Positions 31,433 through 43,463 of a DNA stretch of 64,000 nucleotides are shown here, piece after piece. The position numbers and the translations under genes were made by a program. The stretch's first letter is position 1. The number at the start of each line of letters is the position of its first letter. This DNA comes from Gracilaria vermiculophylla. Its lineage: Eukaryota; Rhodophyta; Florideophyceae; Gracilariales; Gracilariaceae. The notes under the pieces were generated by a model. The model was not told the origin of the DNA, made no database searches, and saw only the letters and a list, made by a program, of their open reading frames with translations. The DNA lies in the NCBI GenBank assembly GCA_019155205.2, contig JAHNZQ020003150.1, positions 1,471,810 through 1,535,809 of the forward strand. Reading direction: 5' to 3'.

Positions 31433-33723
31433 AAATAGACCAACGTAGGAAGAGGTATTAAGACGCACAGAACCATAAAGACAGTCTACGAGCTACATTG
31501 TCGTCAACTATTGTATCGAAGACAGTCTTTAAGCCAAACTGTCTTCGAGAAGTTAATCGAATAAGGTATTCTCAGTTTAAGCTAGACTAGATATCGCAGC
31601 ACATAGTTTGCAATTAAAGACGTAGAGTATGCCGTTCTCCTACGAAAATCAGTCAGACTCTTCTTCGTATAGCATATTTCGCTCCGCAGTGTTACAAATA
31701 GTGGATACCACAAGAGAGTTGTCTCGGAGGTGAGAGTGGTGGTGGCTCTCACTGTGATTGACTTATACAGACTTTCAGAAGTGAATAGAACATGAACAAA
31801 TGGTCGTAAATTTGTGACAGTCACGGCCGTACAAAATAAAGCTATGTGATTTAGACATAAGGTATCTCAATGACGACAAAATCAATCGGCTCCGATGAGA
31901 ACTTAGCTGCAATCCAACCTATGGCCAGTTACAAAACGTGCGGCACTGGCCCTCCCACTGAGGAAGTACGGTAGTGATCAGGCCGAAGGTACTCTCATTT
32001 AGTTACGAGCTACGCAACTGCGACTATTGTGCTTCCTCAGTCATTTCTATATCCATTTACCTTAACTAATGAACAATCATTTACTAGGGGCATCACTCAA
32101 GCCACGAAGCCTGAGGTCGCGCATTTTCATGAGGTATCAGCCAACAAACCGAACCTTTCAAGCCCTGTGCGATAATGCACCGTTCAATTCAAACTTGCCG
32201 CAGCATAGAGTGGCTTTTGGAAGCAACCCACGTTGGATAACCGTTTGATGCAACAGATTGGAGTTGATACAAATACTGAACATCAAACTCTACATAAAAC
32301 AATGGGAAGCCAGCCAGACCCATTCTTACCAGAAAAATGAGCTAGCAAGACTATAATCATCGATCTGTGTTGTGCGTTGGTAGAAATGAAAACTAAAACT
32401 TTTTGCAAATACTCAAAGATAGTACAGTCATAGAGTTGCTGGTAAATCTGATCAGAACGTTGTGGACATGTGAGACCTTTGGAATAATACGATAGGAAGC
32501 GAATGGAAAGCACATGACCGTGTCGTATTCAACATTTCCGCATGTGAAGCTGGTAGGGATATGGGATCATCGAAAGATCATAGAACCACGAGAATCTGGC
32601 GTCTTGACCATTTGGACAATCATTTACTTCTTATTTCCTCAAAGGAACCACATCCATTGTACCGCTTGTTTTGTGGGCAGAATTTAAACGGATTATGGTT
32701 AGTATCAGCAATCGCGAGACCTCTCTGGAAAAAGTTATCGACTGAATAAATCCATGCCTCTTGAAGAAGTAACGCATTGCGCAGACAAATATGAAGCATT
32801 TCAAAAACTCGAAAGACAGATTTTTATCAATAGAAGGAAGATAGTTGCACAAAAAACGGCTTTCTTTACTCGTCCGTGACAGGGACACGGCAAGAATTGG
32901 ATCTTTCAAAGCAAATATCAGACGGATTCGTTGGATAATTTCAACGATAGCCAACTCTCTTTTCGTCCTTGGATATGATTCATATATTCGATTTGCAAAC
33001 CTTCTTGAAGGAAATGTTGTTGTGGCTTATCGTATCTTCCGCGGACTCTGGGATTCAGTGGAAGATCATGAATTCGTTGCCATTTTCAATGTGCTAAGAA
33101 TGAAAACAAAACAACCCAATATTGGAATTTCCAGATAGGCAAGAGTAAGTTTATTGCGCACTGGATTGGGCGAAGTGAAAGACACTATAGTGCGGACACT
33201 TCCTTGGCATGCAGCAGGTGCACACCGAGCCTAACTAAGGTCAACAACAGGCTAATACAATCTCGAATGGCAACCCATAAGCGACAATCACGGTGATGTT
33301 GTTAATCTTTTGATCTGTTGCGTGGCCTCGCTCCCTCAAGCTATGGTTCCTACTGCTCCTGAACCGCACTGGTTTTGTATCATGTATGCGCAGCGTTGCG
33401 CTTTTTGTTTCACACCCACCCCACCCGCAGGAGCAGTCAAAGCGTCCAGGACTTACCTGAACGCCATATATTCCGCCAATCAGTCACACGCAGGAGTGGG
33501 CGCAGCGCTGCTTTGCTGCTTCGCCTTCATTGGTTGCGGTGCCTGTGTGGCAATCAGTAGCAGAGCTATCAGGCAAATGAGAGAAGTTGGATGCGATTTA
33601 TTATCAGAGAGTATTTGAGGATGAACCGATGCTTGACACGAAAGGGAAGAAATGTTGTGATTTATATAGCTGGATAAAATTTATTATGAATATAGCTGGA
33701 AAACACAATAACTACTTTAGGTA
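31433..33723. other. No supported gene
   Basis: Frames at 32561-32749, 32845-33138 and 33310-33618 are open but match nothing I know. The region may be decayed retroelement sequence continuing the RNase H fragment. Confidence 0.35.
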
Positions 33724-35009
33724 CAGTGCGTTTCAAAAGTATAGGACAGTCCAAGAGCGCGCAAAAATATGGATTTTTTCCTACTGTAGCCACCCCATTT
33801 CGTTAAAACCCTCAAAAACGCGTTTCAAAAGTATAGGACATTTCTAACTCGCGCGTAATTACTCCCACACCATGTTGTTTTCTTCCCTCAAAAAGGCATA
33901 AGATCTTATAAAGTAAAAGCTTACAACACAATACTTCAAACAGTACCATAGATCTAGGCCATTGTTCTCATTTTTATACCATTTTCTTCAATATTTACTG
34001 TAATATAAACATGAAATTTTATATATAGCTTAATAGTGCTCAGCTAAAACAATGAACATAACTTTTGCAAGAATAGTATCTCGACATTGTGTTTTGCACT
34101 AAAACGCCCATGAAAAGAACGAATCGTTTACAAAAAATGAATAAAATGGTAATGAAAAACGCTTCAAAGTTCTTTCGGTTTGTAAAACTGAACAACGTTT
34201 CCTTTTGAAAGCTGCAAATAAACATATAATGGTGCCACAGTATGCAATGAGCACTTAAAAAAAAGTCAGCTGCAAAAAGAATGCATTTGAAAATGAGTAA
34301 AACTTTGATTAAGATGAACAATAGTGTTTTATATATTGCTATCATAAGCAACAAAGATCAAATAAAATTTGAACATAGAAAATTTTTATTAGAGCTTATA
34401 TTATGCTATATACTAGATTTTCGATGGAAACAACTACATATAAAGCCTTTTCAGTAAGCATTACAGACTTTAAAAAGGCCTTCAAAAGCTTTAATACAAC
34501 TTTTTATAAAATTTTACATATCTTATCAGAAATGTAAACTGGTTTTTCGCCAAGATAGTGACGCCGTTTAGTAGTCTATAGCAATGAAAAACGTTCTTCG
34601 CTTGCTATAAACTAATGCCACGCATTTACTCACGCGTTAGGTTTACTTCAACCCTTTTAAAAACGAATAATCTGTACTCGTTAGAATGATTTATGGCTAT
34701 TACAGGCCATTCTGAACAGGTTTTGATTAAAAGAAAAGTGTTGGAAATAGCGCGAAAACTATGAATATTTTAAGTATGGGACGTTAGAGAAACGCGATGC
34801 AAAAGCGTTGAATTAGTGATATTTGGTTCACAAAAGCGAAAATCATCTACTGAAGAAGGCAAAATGAATGTTGCAAGTGAAATGTCCTATGATTTTGAAA
34901 CGGTTTTTTAACTTGAAATTTTTTTTAAACTGATTTTGGTAGCACTACAGTACTAAAAACAATGATTTGCATCAAAATGCCGGGTGTCCTATACTTTTGA
35001 AACAGACTT
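33724..35009. mobile_element. Non-autonomous IR/DR Tc1-type element, copy 2
   Basis: TA flanks it (33722-33723 and 35010-35011). Outer repeats begin CAGTGCGTTTCAAAAGTATA at the left, with the complement at the right end (35009); inner copies lie near 33819 and 34887. It is homologous along its length to 6238-7508, including CCTACTGTAGCCACCCC, TTTAGTAGTCTATAGC and GTTGAATTAGT. It has no transposase frame. Confidence 0.75.
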
Positions 35010-35714
35010 TACATCTTCATGTAGCCTGTGCACACAAGTTTTAAAAAACATCAATATTGCTTGTCATATTTTCTTTTTTTTAAAATCAAGTGCAGTGTCT
35101 AACAAATTATTTTTGCTCTTGATCTTCTTTTGTATTTATGTTTAGGCAATCTTTGCCTGGTAGAGAGAAAAATATATATTTTTTGTTCCACCCAGAGTCT
35201 AAAAACGCTATCTTTTTTTCATGGCTAGAGACAAGCTTGTGCTACACAGAAATATAAATCGAAACACAAAAGCTTGCATTGTTTTCACAAATAAAAAAAC
35301 TATACAATGATATCTAATAACTTGATATCTATGCGAAAGACAAAACCCTTCGATGCAAGTGTGTATTGAACGCTGATAATGGCAGCAAACATGTGGTTTT
35401 GATATGTCCGTTGACTGCCAGTAGTCGTCGCGATCTGCATAAAGATGGGGAAGAGCAGCGCATCATGTCGCCTAATGAATCGATACTTATAGCGCGTAGC
35501 AAAGCTTTAGGTTTTCTGAAGAAAGAGAAGTATCTGAAAAGATAGATCCTGGTTATGCTTAGAAATAGAACACAACTTGCATATTAAAGAGGAAGAAGAA
35601 GACGTTGGGCGCGTCGTGAAGCTTTGAGATTTTGAAGCTGATGTTTTGTGATTTAAAAAGACAAAAATTAACGAGCAGTTTGTCAAAAGGACTCTTAAAC
35701 TCTTTTTCCAATGC
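35010..35714. other. No gene seen
   Basis: AT-rich sequence downstream of the glycine-rich protein gene. It may hold its 3' untranslated region and polyadenylation signal, but I cannot place one. Confidence 0.35.
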
Positions 35715-35784
35715 TCAACCGCCACCTCCGCCTCCACCTCCCCCGCCACCGCCACCGCCACCGCCACCACCACCGCCACCGCCA

Positions 35785-35816
<32 letters not shown>

Positions 35817-36755
35817 GCCACCGCCAACGCCACCGCCACCGCCAACGCGAACGCCACCGCCACCGCCAACGCCACGTCCAGTACTCACAACTCTCCCTCC
35901 ACCTCCGGCGTTGCCACCTAGACAACATCCCAAACAGAAAATTGGAAAGAAGGACATAGCAACGATGATGATTACCGCTAATATAGGAAAGGAACAGTCG
36001 CCCTGCGCAAATATAGGAAAGGAACCGTCGCCCTCTGAAAAGCATTGAAGATCACTTGAGCACAAAACTGTACCCCGCTCAGCAACTAATACGTCTACGG
36101 GCTCCGACGCATTGTTCCACACCAGCGTCACGGTAGAGTTTCTTCCGGAGAAGGACGACGAAACAGCTTTTGGAGCAGCCGCCACGCTCAGTGAAGCGTT
36201 TCCACCGGCGTTGATAAACGTAACCCGCATTTTGTCGAATTTCTGGTCCCAGGTGCCCGTCCTCCATCGCAGGACATTCACAATTGCGCCTTCCGGCGGC
36301 TCGGCGTCTGTTTCCGGGCACGATGTCGTGAAGCGGGTCACGCCGCTGTCGAGCGTGTACTGCAGCGTGAACAGCGTGGAGCGGTTACCTTTCTTGGTGG
36401 GAAACCTCACGAGAGCTTCGTTGCGACCGTCTTTGGAGCGAAGTTCGTCTGCGGTAAAGACTGTTTTGTTGTCACGTTTTGCGACAACGTTTGTGGCAGT
36501 CTGCTGCCACTCGATGAGCGGGATTTCGCGCCTGGCATCTCGGCCGGTTGTGTACGGGAAGAGATAACGCTCGGTGATAGACAGGGTGCAGTTACGGTTG
36601 CGGAAAACAGTGATATCGACCTCGCAGAGATACTTTGGAGACTCGGACTGGTTTGTGGGCGGAGGTCTGTCGCATGTTAAAGAGGCGTTCGGGGCCTGGG
36701 CGTTATGGCGGTAGATCTGGAAAAGGAGCGCAAGAACGACCAGCAATTGTGTCAT
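35715..36755 (-). CDS. DUF2207-like membrane protein with polyglycine tail
   Basis: The frame is open from 36887, but the likely start is the ATG at 36753-36755, because MTQLLVVLALLFQIYRHNAQ is then a classic signal peptide. About 240 residues of beta-rich extracellular sequence follow, with EVDITVFRNRNCTLSITERY and an IPLIEW motif near the start, cysteines and several NxS/T sites. A transmembrane segment (LAVIIIVAMSFFPIFCLGCCLGG) comes next, then a glycine-only or glycine/valine/arginine tail to the stop. The order of signal peptide, TITERY-type domain, membrane helix and glycine-rich end resembles the DUF2207 family. It duplicates a ten-residue block (GDGSFPIFAQ / GDCSFPILAV) before the helix. 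No close TE relationship; probably a genuine host gene. Role unknown. Confidence 0.65.
35718..35880. repeat. (CCGCCA)n-type hexanucleotide repeat coding for polyglycine
   Basis: A tandem array of CCGCCA/CCACCG/CCTCCG units encodes glycine on the minus strand in the tail of the DUF2207-like protein. Being in frame, expansion or contraction changes tail length without ending the protein. Confidence 0.9.
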
Positions 36756-37202
36756 TAGTGTTGTTGTAACTTGCCTTGATTGCGGGTGGAGGCGATCAAA
36801 ATGAATTGGGAAGGGGACACAGTGAACGCGGCTGGAGGACGCCCGGCGGCGCAAGGAAGTCACTACCTTAGGAACGGATGTGCGCACGTCTTATTTGCAT
36901 GGGATGTGAAGAGCAGGGAGCTGGTCAACAGCGCCTGATCGAACAGGCTCCATGCGACGTGAAGGTGGGTTGGCCAAGCAGGGGACGGCAACAAAAGCGG
37001 CGAGGGAGACATCTCGGCTACAAGTAGTGTCGCGGTGGAAATGAGCGGCAGTGGATGCTGCGCCGTTTTGTTGCCATGTGCCCATTGGCTGAGCTGCCCC
37101 TCACTGATGACGTTCAAACGCAGAGGCATGGCGTGGAAATCTGAAAGTAGATGCGCGACGTAACATAATCGAATATAGACAGTGGGTCCTGTCAATTCAA
37201 GT
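36756..37202. other. Upstream region of the DUF2207-like gene
   Basis: Contains the in-frame extension to 36887 and a 110-codon minus-strand frame (36863-37195) that looks fortuitous. Presumably the promoter; no motif assigned. Confidence 0.35.
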
Positions 37203-37600
37203 GTCTATCGGACCGGTGCGCTGACTTCATAGAAGTATGAGGTGAGCGCGCCATCACGCAAAATTAATGAAACTTATTGAAGTTTGAATCTTTGGCCTTT
37301 ACATTTCGAATTTTAAACTTGAAAAACGGCCTACTGAGCTAATTAAGTTCTGCAAGGATCTGTCTTCATGGCACCAATTTACGGTTTTTGTTGACAACTG
37401 CGACTGATTCAACAGCTACAAATGTTGGTTGTGTGTTGGGGAAATGGTTCGGCGCTACCAGTCTAGAAAACATGATAAAGTGATCATATTGAAAAAAAAT
37501 ATTGGGAAAGTTTTAAAAGTATTGGCGTAACTCCAAAGTAAGGAAAATTGAGCTCATATGTGGTCACTTGACCTTCTACGAGGTCCCGGGTCTGATAGAT
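37203..37600. mobile_element. MITE with piggyBac-like termini
   Basis: The left end TGTCTATCGGACCGGTGCGCTGAC matches the left end of the piggyBac-like element. The right end, reversed, is TATCTATCAGACCCGGGACC. CAAG precedes it and CTAG follows, consistent with a decayed CTAG duplication. Subterminal near-palindromes (GCTGACTTCATAGAAGTATGAGGTGAGC; CTTGACCTTCTACGAGGTC) sit at both ends. It is about 400 bases and non-coding, likely a deletion derivative moved by the piggyBac-like transposase. Confidence 0.65.
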
Positions 37601-37604
37601 ACTA

Positions 37605-39806
37605 GTGCAATAGTTTAGCTTTTACCTAAAGGCTCAAGAATCGTTTCCAATATCCTCCATGCATGCAAGATCATTTGATTCACCTTCAAGAAAACAAACC
37701 GCTTTTTAAACAAGTAATAAATACTTTCTACTTTCTATGAAGATGCACCAAGGCAATGAAAGTTCTGCAGACCCCAATTTGAGTAGTTTTGCTTTAATTA
37801 GCTAAAAACGTTACAACAAACAAAACCAGAACTTTTACACCAAGATAGGTAATGTATTATTTCTCAAAAGCAACAATAACATTTCACAACTTTCGCCCAA
37901 AACTGTTTTCTAGAGTTTACCAGAAATATAGGTGTCCTTAAAGCTATATAACACATCAAATTGAATTTGCATATGGAATCATCTGTTGCTCCCGTAGATG
38001 TATGGGCAGTTCTTGTTGAAAACTGATGTTTTTCCTTCAACACAGAGAACTTCAATAAATGAAGCACGACAACATTCATTTATGTGAACTTAACTATAAC
38101 CATCCACTTTCTTTTCATTTTGAAGTGTATTTGAGTGAGAAAAGAGTTTTTATAGTTTCGAAAAGTATTGAATGACTTTGTATCAATTAGAAGAAATAAA
38201 AAACGTTCTTGATTTCCGTACATTATTTTAGAAAACGCAATGACCGATACTGTGCGTTCCGAATCAGTTTGTATTATACGGATTGCAACTTTGCAGCCAA
38301 CGAACTCGTTTATAATGAATAAAAAACTGTTTGTATTTATTGTTTTGTAAAGTTTGTTAACAATTGAATTATGCCTATTTTTTATTCTTTTCTTCATATG
38401 GCCTTCATTATGTTTGCCTAGTTCACAAGAAAAAAACCTTTTCCGGAACATTATTAGGAGTTGTCATTATTTAACATTCTTTCAAGAACTGCAATAAGCA
38501 TTCAAGGCTACTTACGATTAATAAACGGATATCTAATAAGCATGTTAATCTCAAAAGAAATAATTTGCTTATTATTTGAAAAATTACCAGGGTCGAAAAG
38601 CAAAAACGTTTAAATTTTATTGATGAAAGCATTACTTGATGAAAAAACATAAGGATGTTTTTTGTTTTCTAAACACAAGTGCTTAATAATAGTTAATCCA
38701 CATGTATATGTTTTAGTAATTGTTGATAGTTAAGTATTTTGGTCAAGCTTGAAAATTTTATGAAGTTTAAAATGTTTATCTGCAGCGTACCAGATCAGGA
38801 TGCCATGGTCTCGGTGTAAGACTTTATTAATATTTTGCTGTTTAATTTCCACCCTGCGGGAAGTGAATGTGTATCAGAAAATTGAAAATTTTTTGGTCGT
38901 TCCAAAGTTAACTGTCGAGGATAGGGTAATATTATCAGAACTGTTTACGCTCAATGGGTATTTTCCAGTAGATCATCTAATCCGCGACTCTCTGATGAGC
39001 TGTGTAAAGTAAAGAAAACTACTCTCACAGATGCGAAAGGACTGACGGCCTCCTGATGAGGCTGAGTCCAAACGGAACCGCCGAATCTACCACGTATCTG
39101 TCGTAGCTTCAAACGTAGCCGCCCTTGAAGGCGTTGCGTGGTTCGTGCGACTGAAAGGCGGTAGTTGCAAAGTATGCGCGGTCTCCCGATACAATAGCGT
39201 TGAATATATATGTTCTTGCTTTTTGTTACAGAAGTTGGCAACGTTCTTCCCTGTCTTCTCTTTTTATACTGTTTTGAAACTCTGAAGCTCCTACAACTCA
39301 ATATCTATTACTTGCTTGGATGTTGTTCATGCGCGTAATCCGTGACGAGAATTACTCGCTACTAGAATTCACAGATTCCGTTGCCAGCGCAGTTATTGCG
39401 TGTTGAGTGCATCTGCACACACGCAACTGTATGTCACACATGATTAATATGCGCCGTTTTTGTGTACTGTATTGTAGCCATGACCACGATGGGGTTCATA
39501 CAAATTTGTTCATTGTGTGTCGTAGCTCTGCACGAAAATTCTACAGTAATCAGTAAACAATTAACTGAGTAAACCCCGAACCTGTACGCTCTGAGCCGCA
39601 GCAATAACTATCTCAATGATCTTCTTACAAACGATACTGTATTTTTAAACCTTTAATATACGCACTGATTGTCCAATACCTTCGGCCACATCAACGCAAT
39701 GCTGACGGAACGGCGTTTACGAAAGCAAAGAGCGCCACGTGGCCACGCGACCCACCTCAAGTAAAACTTTACAAAAGCCGGCTGCAGCATCATACAGACT
39801 CAGAAG
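37605..39806. other. No supported gene
   Basis: AT-rich to about 38800, with frames such as 38080-38451 (minus) that have no recognisable domain. Frames at 38800-39301 also match nothing I know. Confidence 0.4.
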
Positions 39807-39840
39807 GGGCTCTGCAATCTGCGGCAGCTCTCATCGTGTA

Positions 39841-40394
39841 TACAGTACAGTGGCTCCTAAGGGAAAAACGGTGGTATGGCCTTATGGTATAATATCGCTA
39901 AGGAGAGCTCGTATTTTATTAGCTTGGCCACGTGGTGCTTAATTCCGCCCGGGTGCGCTACAGTATCCTTAAGAGACGGTAGAATTATTATTTATTTTAG
40001 TTAATTTATGCAGGTAATTAGTACAGTAGTGAGACCTGCCGAGGCGGGCTTCCGGCCTGATACTTAATCTGCCGGTTGAGCTCCACCTCTGGGGAAGTAA
40101 AGCCAAGCACCCTTGAGTCTTCATCTACTTTTCCGGTTGGAGACTCTCGTCGATCAACTCAGGTTTCTAAGGTGCCGATCCCCAGGTCGTATCATAGCTG
40201 CGCCAGTAGGAGCATTGTCCGCCCAGTGAATCTCCCCCTCCGCTTGGTGTTTGCGGATTTCCTTTAAGAATTCCCCCGGCTCGCGACAGCGGATACCGGA
40301 GACCACCTTTAGGAATACGCGCCTTTGGAGTCACGAAAAACTCCTAACGGACGTTGTGCTTTACTACCTCGACAGGAGGGCTGACAGTACCACA
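39841..40394 (+). repeat. Gypsy-2 LTR-A
   Basis: 554 bases, beginning TACAGTACAGTGGCTCC (the TG has changed to TA) and ending GTACCACA. The primer site CTGGTCTCCCGAC follows after one base. Confidence 0.85.
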
Positions 40395-40550
40395 ACTGGT
40401 CTCCCGACTTAGAAGGTCACAGTTCCTAAAGGATTCGCACGAGTCGCAGCAGAACCGTGTTTCTAGTTTGCAACGACCGAACCTCAACAGTGGAATTGTT
40501 CCTTAAGGTGATTCGGAAGGGGAAGAAAAACACCCCAGACCTACTCCTCT

Positions 40551-42599
40551 ATGGACCCCTCAGAACCCCCAATGGAAACCCCCTTACAGGATCCTCAGCC
40601 AACAGACTCCGTTGGTGGGTGCAGCACGCGCAGCGCTCCCCAGGAGATGGCCGCCACACTGGAGGACCCTGAAAGTCTCCTTCGGAATCCTGCCTCCTCT
40701 GTGGAGCGTTTCAGGAATCGCCTTATTAGAATGCATGATCGGAGGCAAGCGGAATCCCCCGCGACACCTCTAGAGAACGCCGATGTGGAGGTTGAAGAAC
40801 CGCACACAGCATCGCAGCCGCCACCTTAGGAGCTGCAGGGCCGGGAACACCCTGAGGCTAACGCCCTCCTGGAGTCGCTAGCCCTGCGCTCAACGGATTG
40901 GCTCTCACGAGAGCTGGTCGAAAGAATACCTGCAGGTGTTGAAGCCCGCTTCGGAGCCCGTCGCCACGTCCTTGAGGAGAAAATCGCAACGGAGAGCGCT
41001 CACCGTGGTGTGGATGCTTTGCTGGATTCCGATCCCTTCCTTGAGGTGATCTTAGATGTTATCCGTGCGGAGGTTTGCTCCCAAACCGCGGAGCTGCTCC
41101 ACGCAGCGGCGTTTCAAAGTCATTCTTCCGTACAGGAGAGGGTCCCTCTATCAACACCTAAGGTGACCCCGGGCAGAGAAGGACAGGATACTGCCACCCC
41201 CTACGCCAGAGGAGGAAAGAATACTGCCATAGGGAAACAGGACCACCTCAGTAATCTTGATATGCACGGTCTGGACCTGACGCCCCGCGGAGGAGGACAG
41301 GATACCGGTCGCGAAGGAAATCACCTAAGTAGAAAAGGACAGTATACTCCTCGGGTGGAACACGATAACGGGGGTATCGTCAGTAACCCAGACCACCTTA
41401 AGGAAAGACGACGAAAGAAACGGAGGGAAAAATGAAGAAAGCGAGACACCGATTCGGAGAGAAGCTCAGACTTCAAATCCGTGAACAGGTCCAGCTCGGA
41501 GGACAGTATACCTCCCAAGGAGAAGAGCAGAAGGGTCAGGAAGGTCGTCCCGGCTAACGAACTCTTCGCCAAAGTGGTGGATTATGATACCTACAGGTTG
41601 AATGATTGCTGCACTCTTTACGACTCGTCGGTTGCTAAACGAGTCACGAAGATACAGCGCCGCATGGATATTCAAATGAAGAAGCACTCCTTCTCAGGCG
41701 AAGACCCCATCTCGGTGTTGAATTTTCTTACGCGCTTCCGTTCAGCGTGTAACACCAATGGTGTCCATGAAGGTGCCGCCGTATGGTGCTTTCAGTTCTA
41801 CCTCACAGACCAAGCGCACTCACTGGTGCAGTTACGCTTGACGGGGGAGAGCACCATTGTGGATGATTCCGGAACGGAGATCTTGACGGCATACCCGGAG
41901 GAAGTCAATTTCCTCTTTGAAAGGTACGCCATGGACGAGGTGATAGCCGATGCTGATGGTGAAGTCACCTCCTATAGGCAGAATACCGGAATGATCGAGA
42001 GGGACTTCTCACAGAAGCTGTGGACGAAGGCCCTACGGTGTGGGAACGTGTATTCCGAACAGCTATTGAAGCCATTGTTTGTCGAGGGACTCCTTCCCTC
42101 GATACACGCAAGGGTGCGTGATCACCTGACAACACACCCAAAGACCACCTACACGGAGCTAGCGCGATTCGCGGAATCCTATGGAGATACCCACCTTGCC
42201 GCTCATCGCAGCCATGCTCCACTTTCGGACAAACCGCCGACCTCAAGGACCCGTCGGGAATCCGCTCTGACGCTGGACTCCAGCACCTTGGAGGAAGTCG
42301 ACGATCTCACGCTCGTAGAAAAACAAGAGGCCCTTGCCCTCACATACGTCTCCTCTCAGGGAGCACCGTCTAGGACGAGGACACCCTCGTCTCCCACTTC
42401 GTACTCCTCGGCAGGATCTTACAGGAGCGTCCGATTCGCGAACCCTCGAGGCTACCCACCGCCTTGCAGGATTTGCTTGTCACGAGAGCCCGTGCACTGT
42501 ACGACTCTCACCCCGGCAATTAAGGCCGCCATCCTGCAGGAACGGGAGAAAAACTTCCAGGACCTGAAGGACACACCAACGGAGAGCGGAAGTTTTTGA
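40551..42599 (+). pseudogene. Gypsy-2 Gag
   Basis: One plus-strand frame starts with ATG 40551 and is broken by two in-frame stops (40827-40829 and 41433-41435). The N-terminal part is acidic/helical, and a QDT-rich degenerate repeat section lies near 41150-41350 (GQDTATP, GQDTGRE, GQYTPRV). The capsid-like domain from about 41480 contains KHSFSGEDPISVLNFL and FVEGLLPSIHARVRDHL. A degenerate knuckle CRICLSREPVHC comes near the end, lacking the proper histidine spacing. It is homologous to gypsy-1 Gag. It ends at TGA 42597-42599; the next frame overlaps by four bases. Confidence 0.75.
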
Positions 42600-43362
42600 A
42601 CCGCGTATCGCGACATCCGCTCGTCTCGAGGAAACTACGGTTACCGTGCTCCATTGGGAGTGCAGCCTGTCCAACTGTCACTTGCACACACAACGCAGGT
42701 GCCGGTGTCCCAGCCAGTTGCACCCCAAGGGAACACGTCGCATCGCGATGCACAACCGCAGAAGCCATCCGCGACTGGAAACCAGCCCCTCTCCAACCAG
42801 GAAAACCCTCAGAGACACGCGTAGAGCCTCCGCGTGGCTCTTTACCATCCAGCTTCAGCTCCACGGAGGTCGCCTTTAGGAAAGGGGGAGAGGCCGTCTG
42901 CTCCGTCGACGCAGAATCGGCGGGCCCCCCAATTTCGTTGGACTCATTCGACACCTTTGAGGATTCTGTCTGCACGCTCCGCCGTAAGAACTACAAGGTC
43001 TTCGCCTCTATAGGATGTTCCCCGCTCGTCTCCACTACGGTGCGCGCTATCCTCGATACTGGAGCTGGCCCCAATCTGGTGCACGCCGACGTGCTCCCGC
43101 GGTCTGCTCTCGGATCCTTGCGGACTGGCAAGCTCCCGACGGTACGCGACGCGTCGCGACGAGCATTGACCATCCTCGGCGCAATCCCCTTGTATCTCCG
43201 GTTGGGCTCCTTACTGGTGAAATTGTGGTTCTTCCTGGCGACCAACTTGGCCGCACAATGCATATTGGGCACTTCCTTTGTGCATCGATATGTACGTGCA
43301 ATCTACCCACGCCTGCGGAAGGTGGCGTTTCACGACGCCGCCCCTGTAGGTATCGTGTCCGC
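42596..43362 (+). pseudogene. Gypsy-2 protease region, cut by a gap
   Basis: This frame overlaps the end of gag. It has a long linker, then NYKVFASIGC and an intact AILDTGAGPNL active-site motif, then FVHRYVRAIYPRL. The protease half-domain looks sound. The frame runs into the N run at 43363, so the reverse transcriptase that should follow is hidden or missing. Confidence 0.65.
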
Positions 43363-43462
43363 NNNNNNNNNNNNNNNNNNNNNNNNNNNNNNNNNNNNNN
43401 NNNNNNNNNNNNNNNNNNNNNNNNNNNNNNNNNNNNNNNNNNNNNNNNNNNNNNNNNNNNNN
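43363..43462. other. Assembly gap (100 N)
   Basis: A placeholder gap located between protease and RNase H; the expected reverse transcriptase (about 1 kb) is not represented on either side. Confidence 0.95.
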
Positions 43463-43463
43463 T

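Noticed and set aside
35718..35880. Array resembling a CRISPR or minisatellite
   Set aside because: Units of six bases without spacers; a coding simple repeat.
35632..36048. Polyproline frame on the plus strand
   Set aside because: It is the complement of the in-frame glycine codons of the DUF2207-like gene; the minus-strand frame has a signal peptide and domain, the plus one does not.
36863..37195. 110-codon minus-strand frame upstream of the DUF2207-like gene
   Set aside because: No conserved features; overlaps the probable promoter and ends inside the upstream extension.
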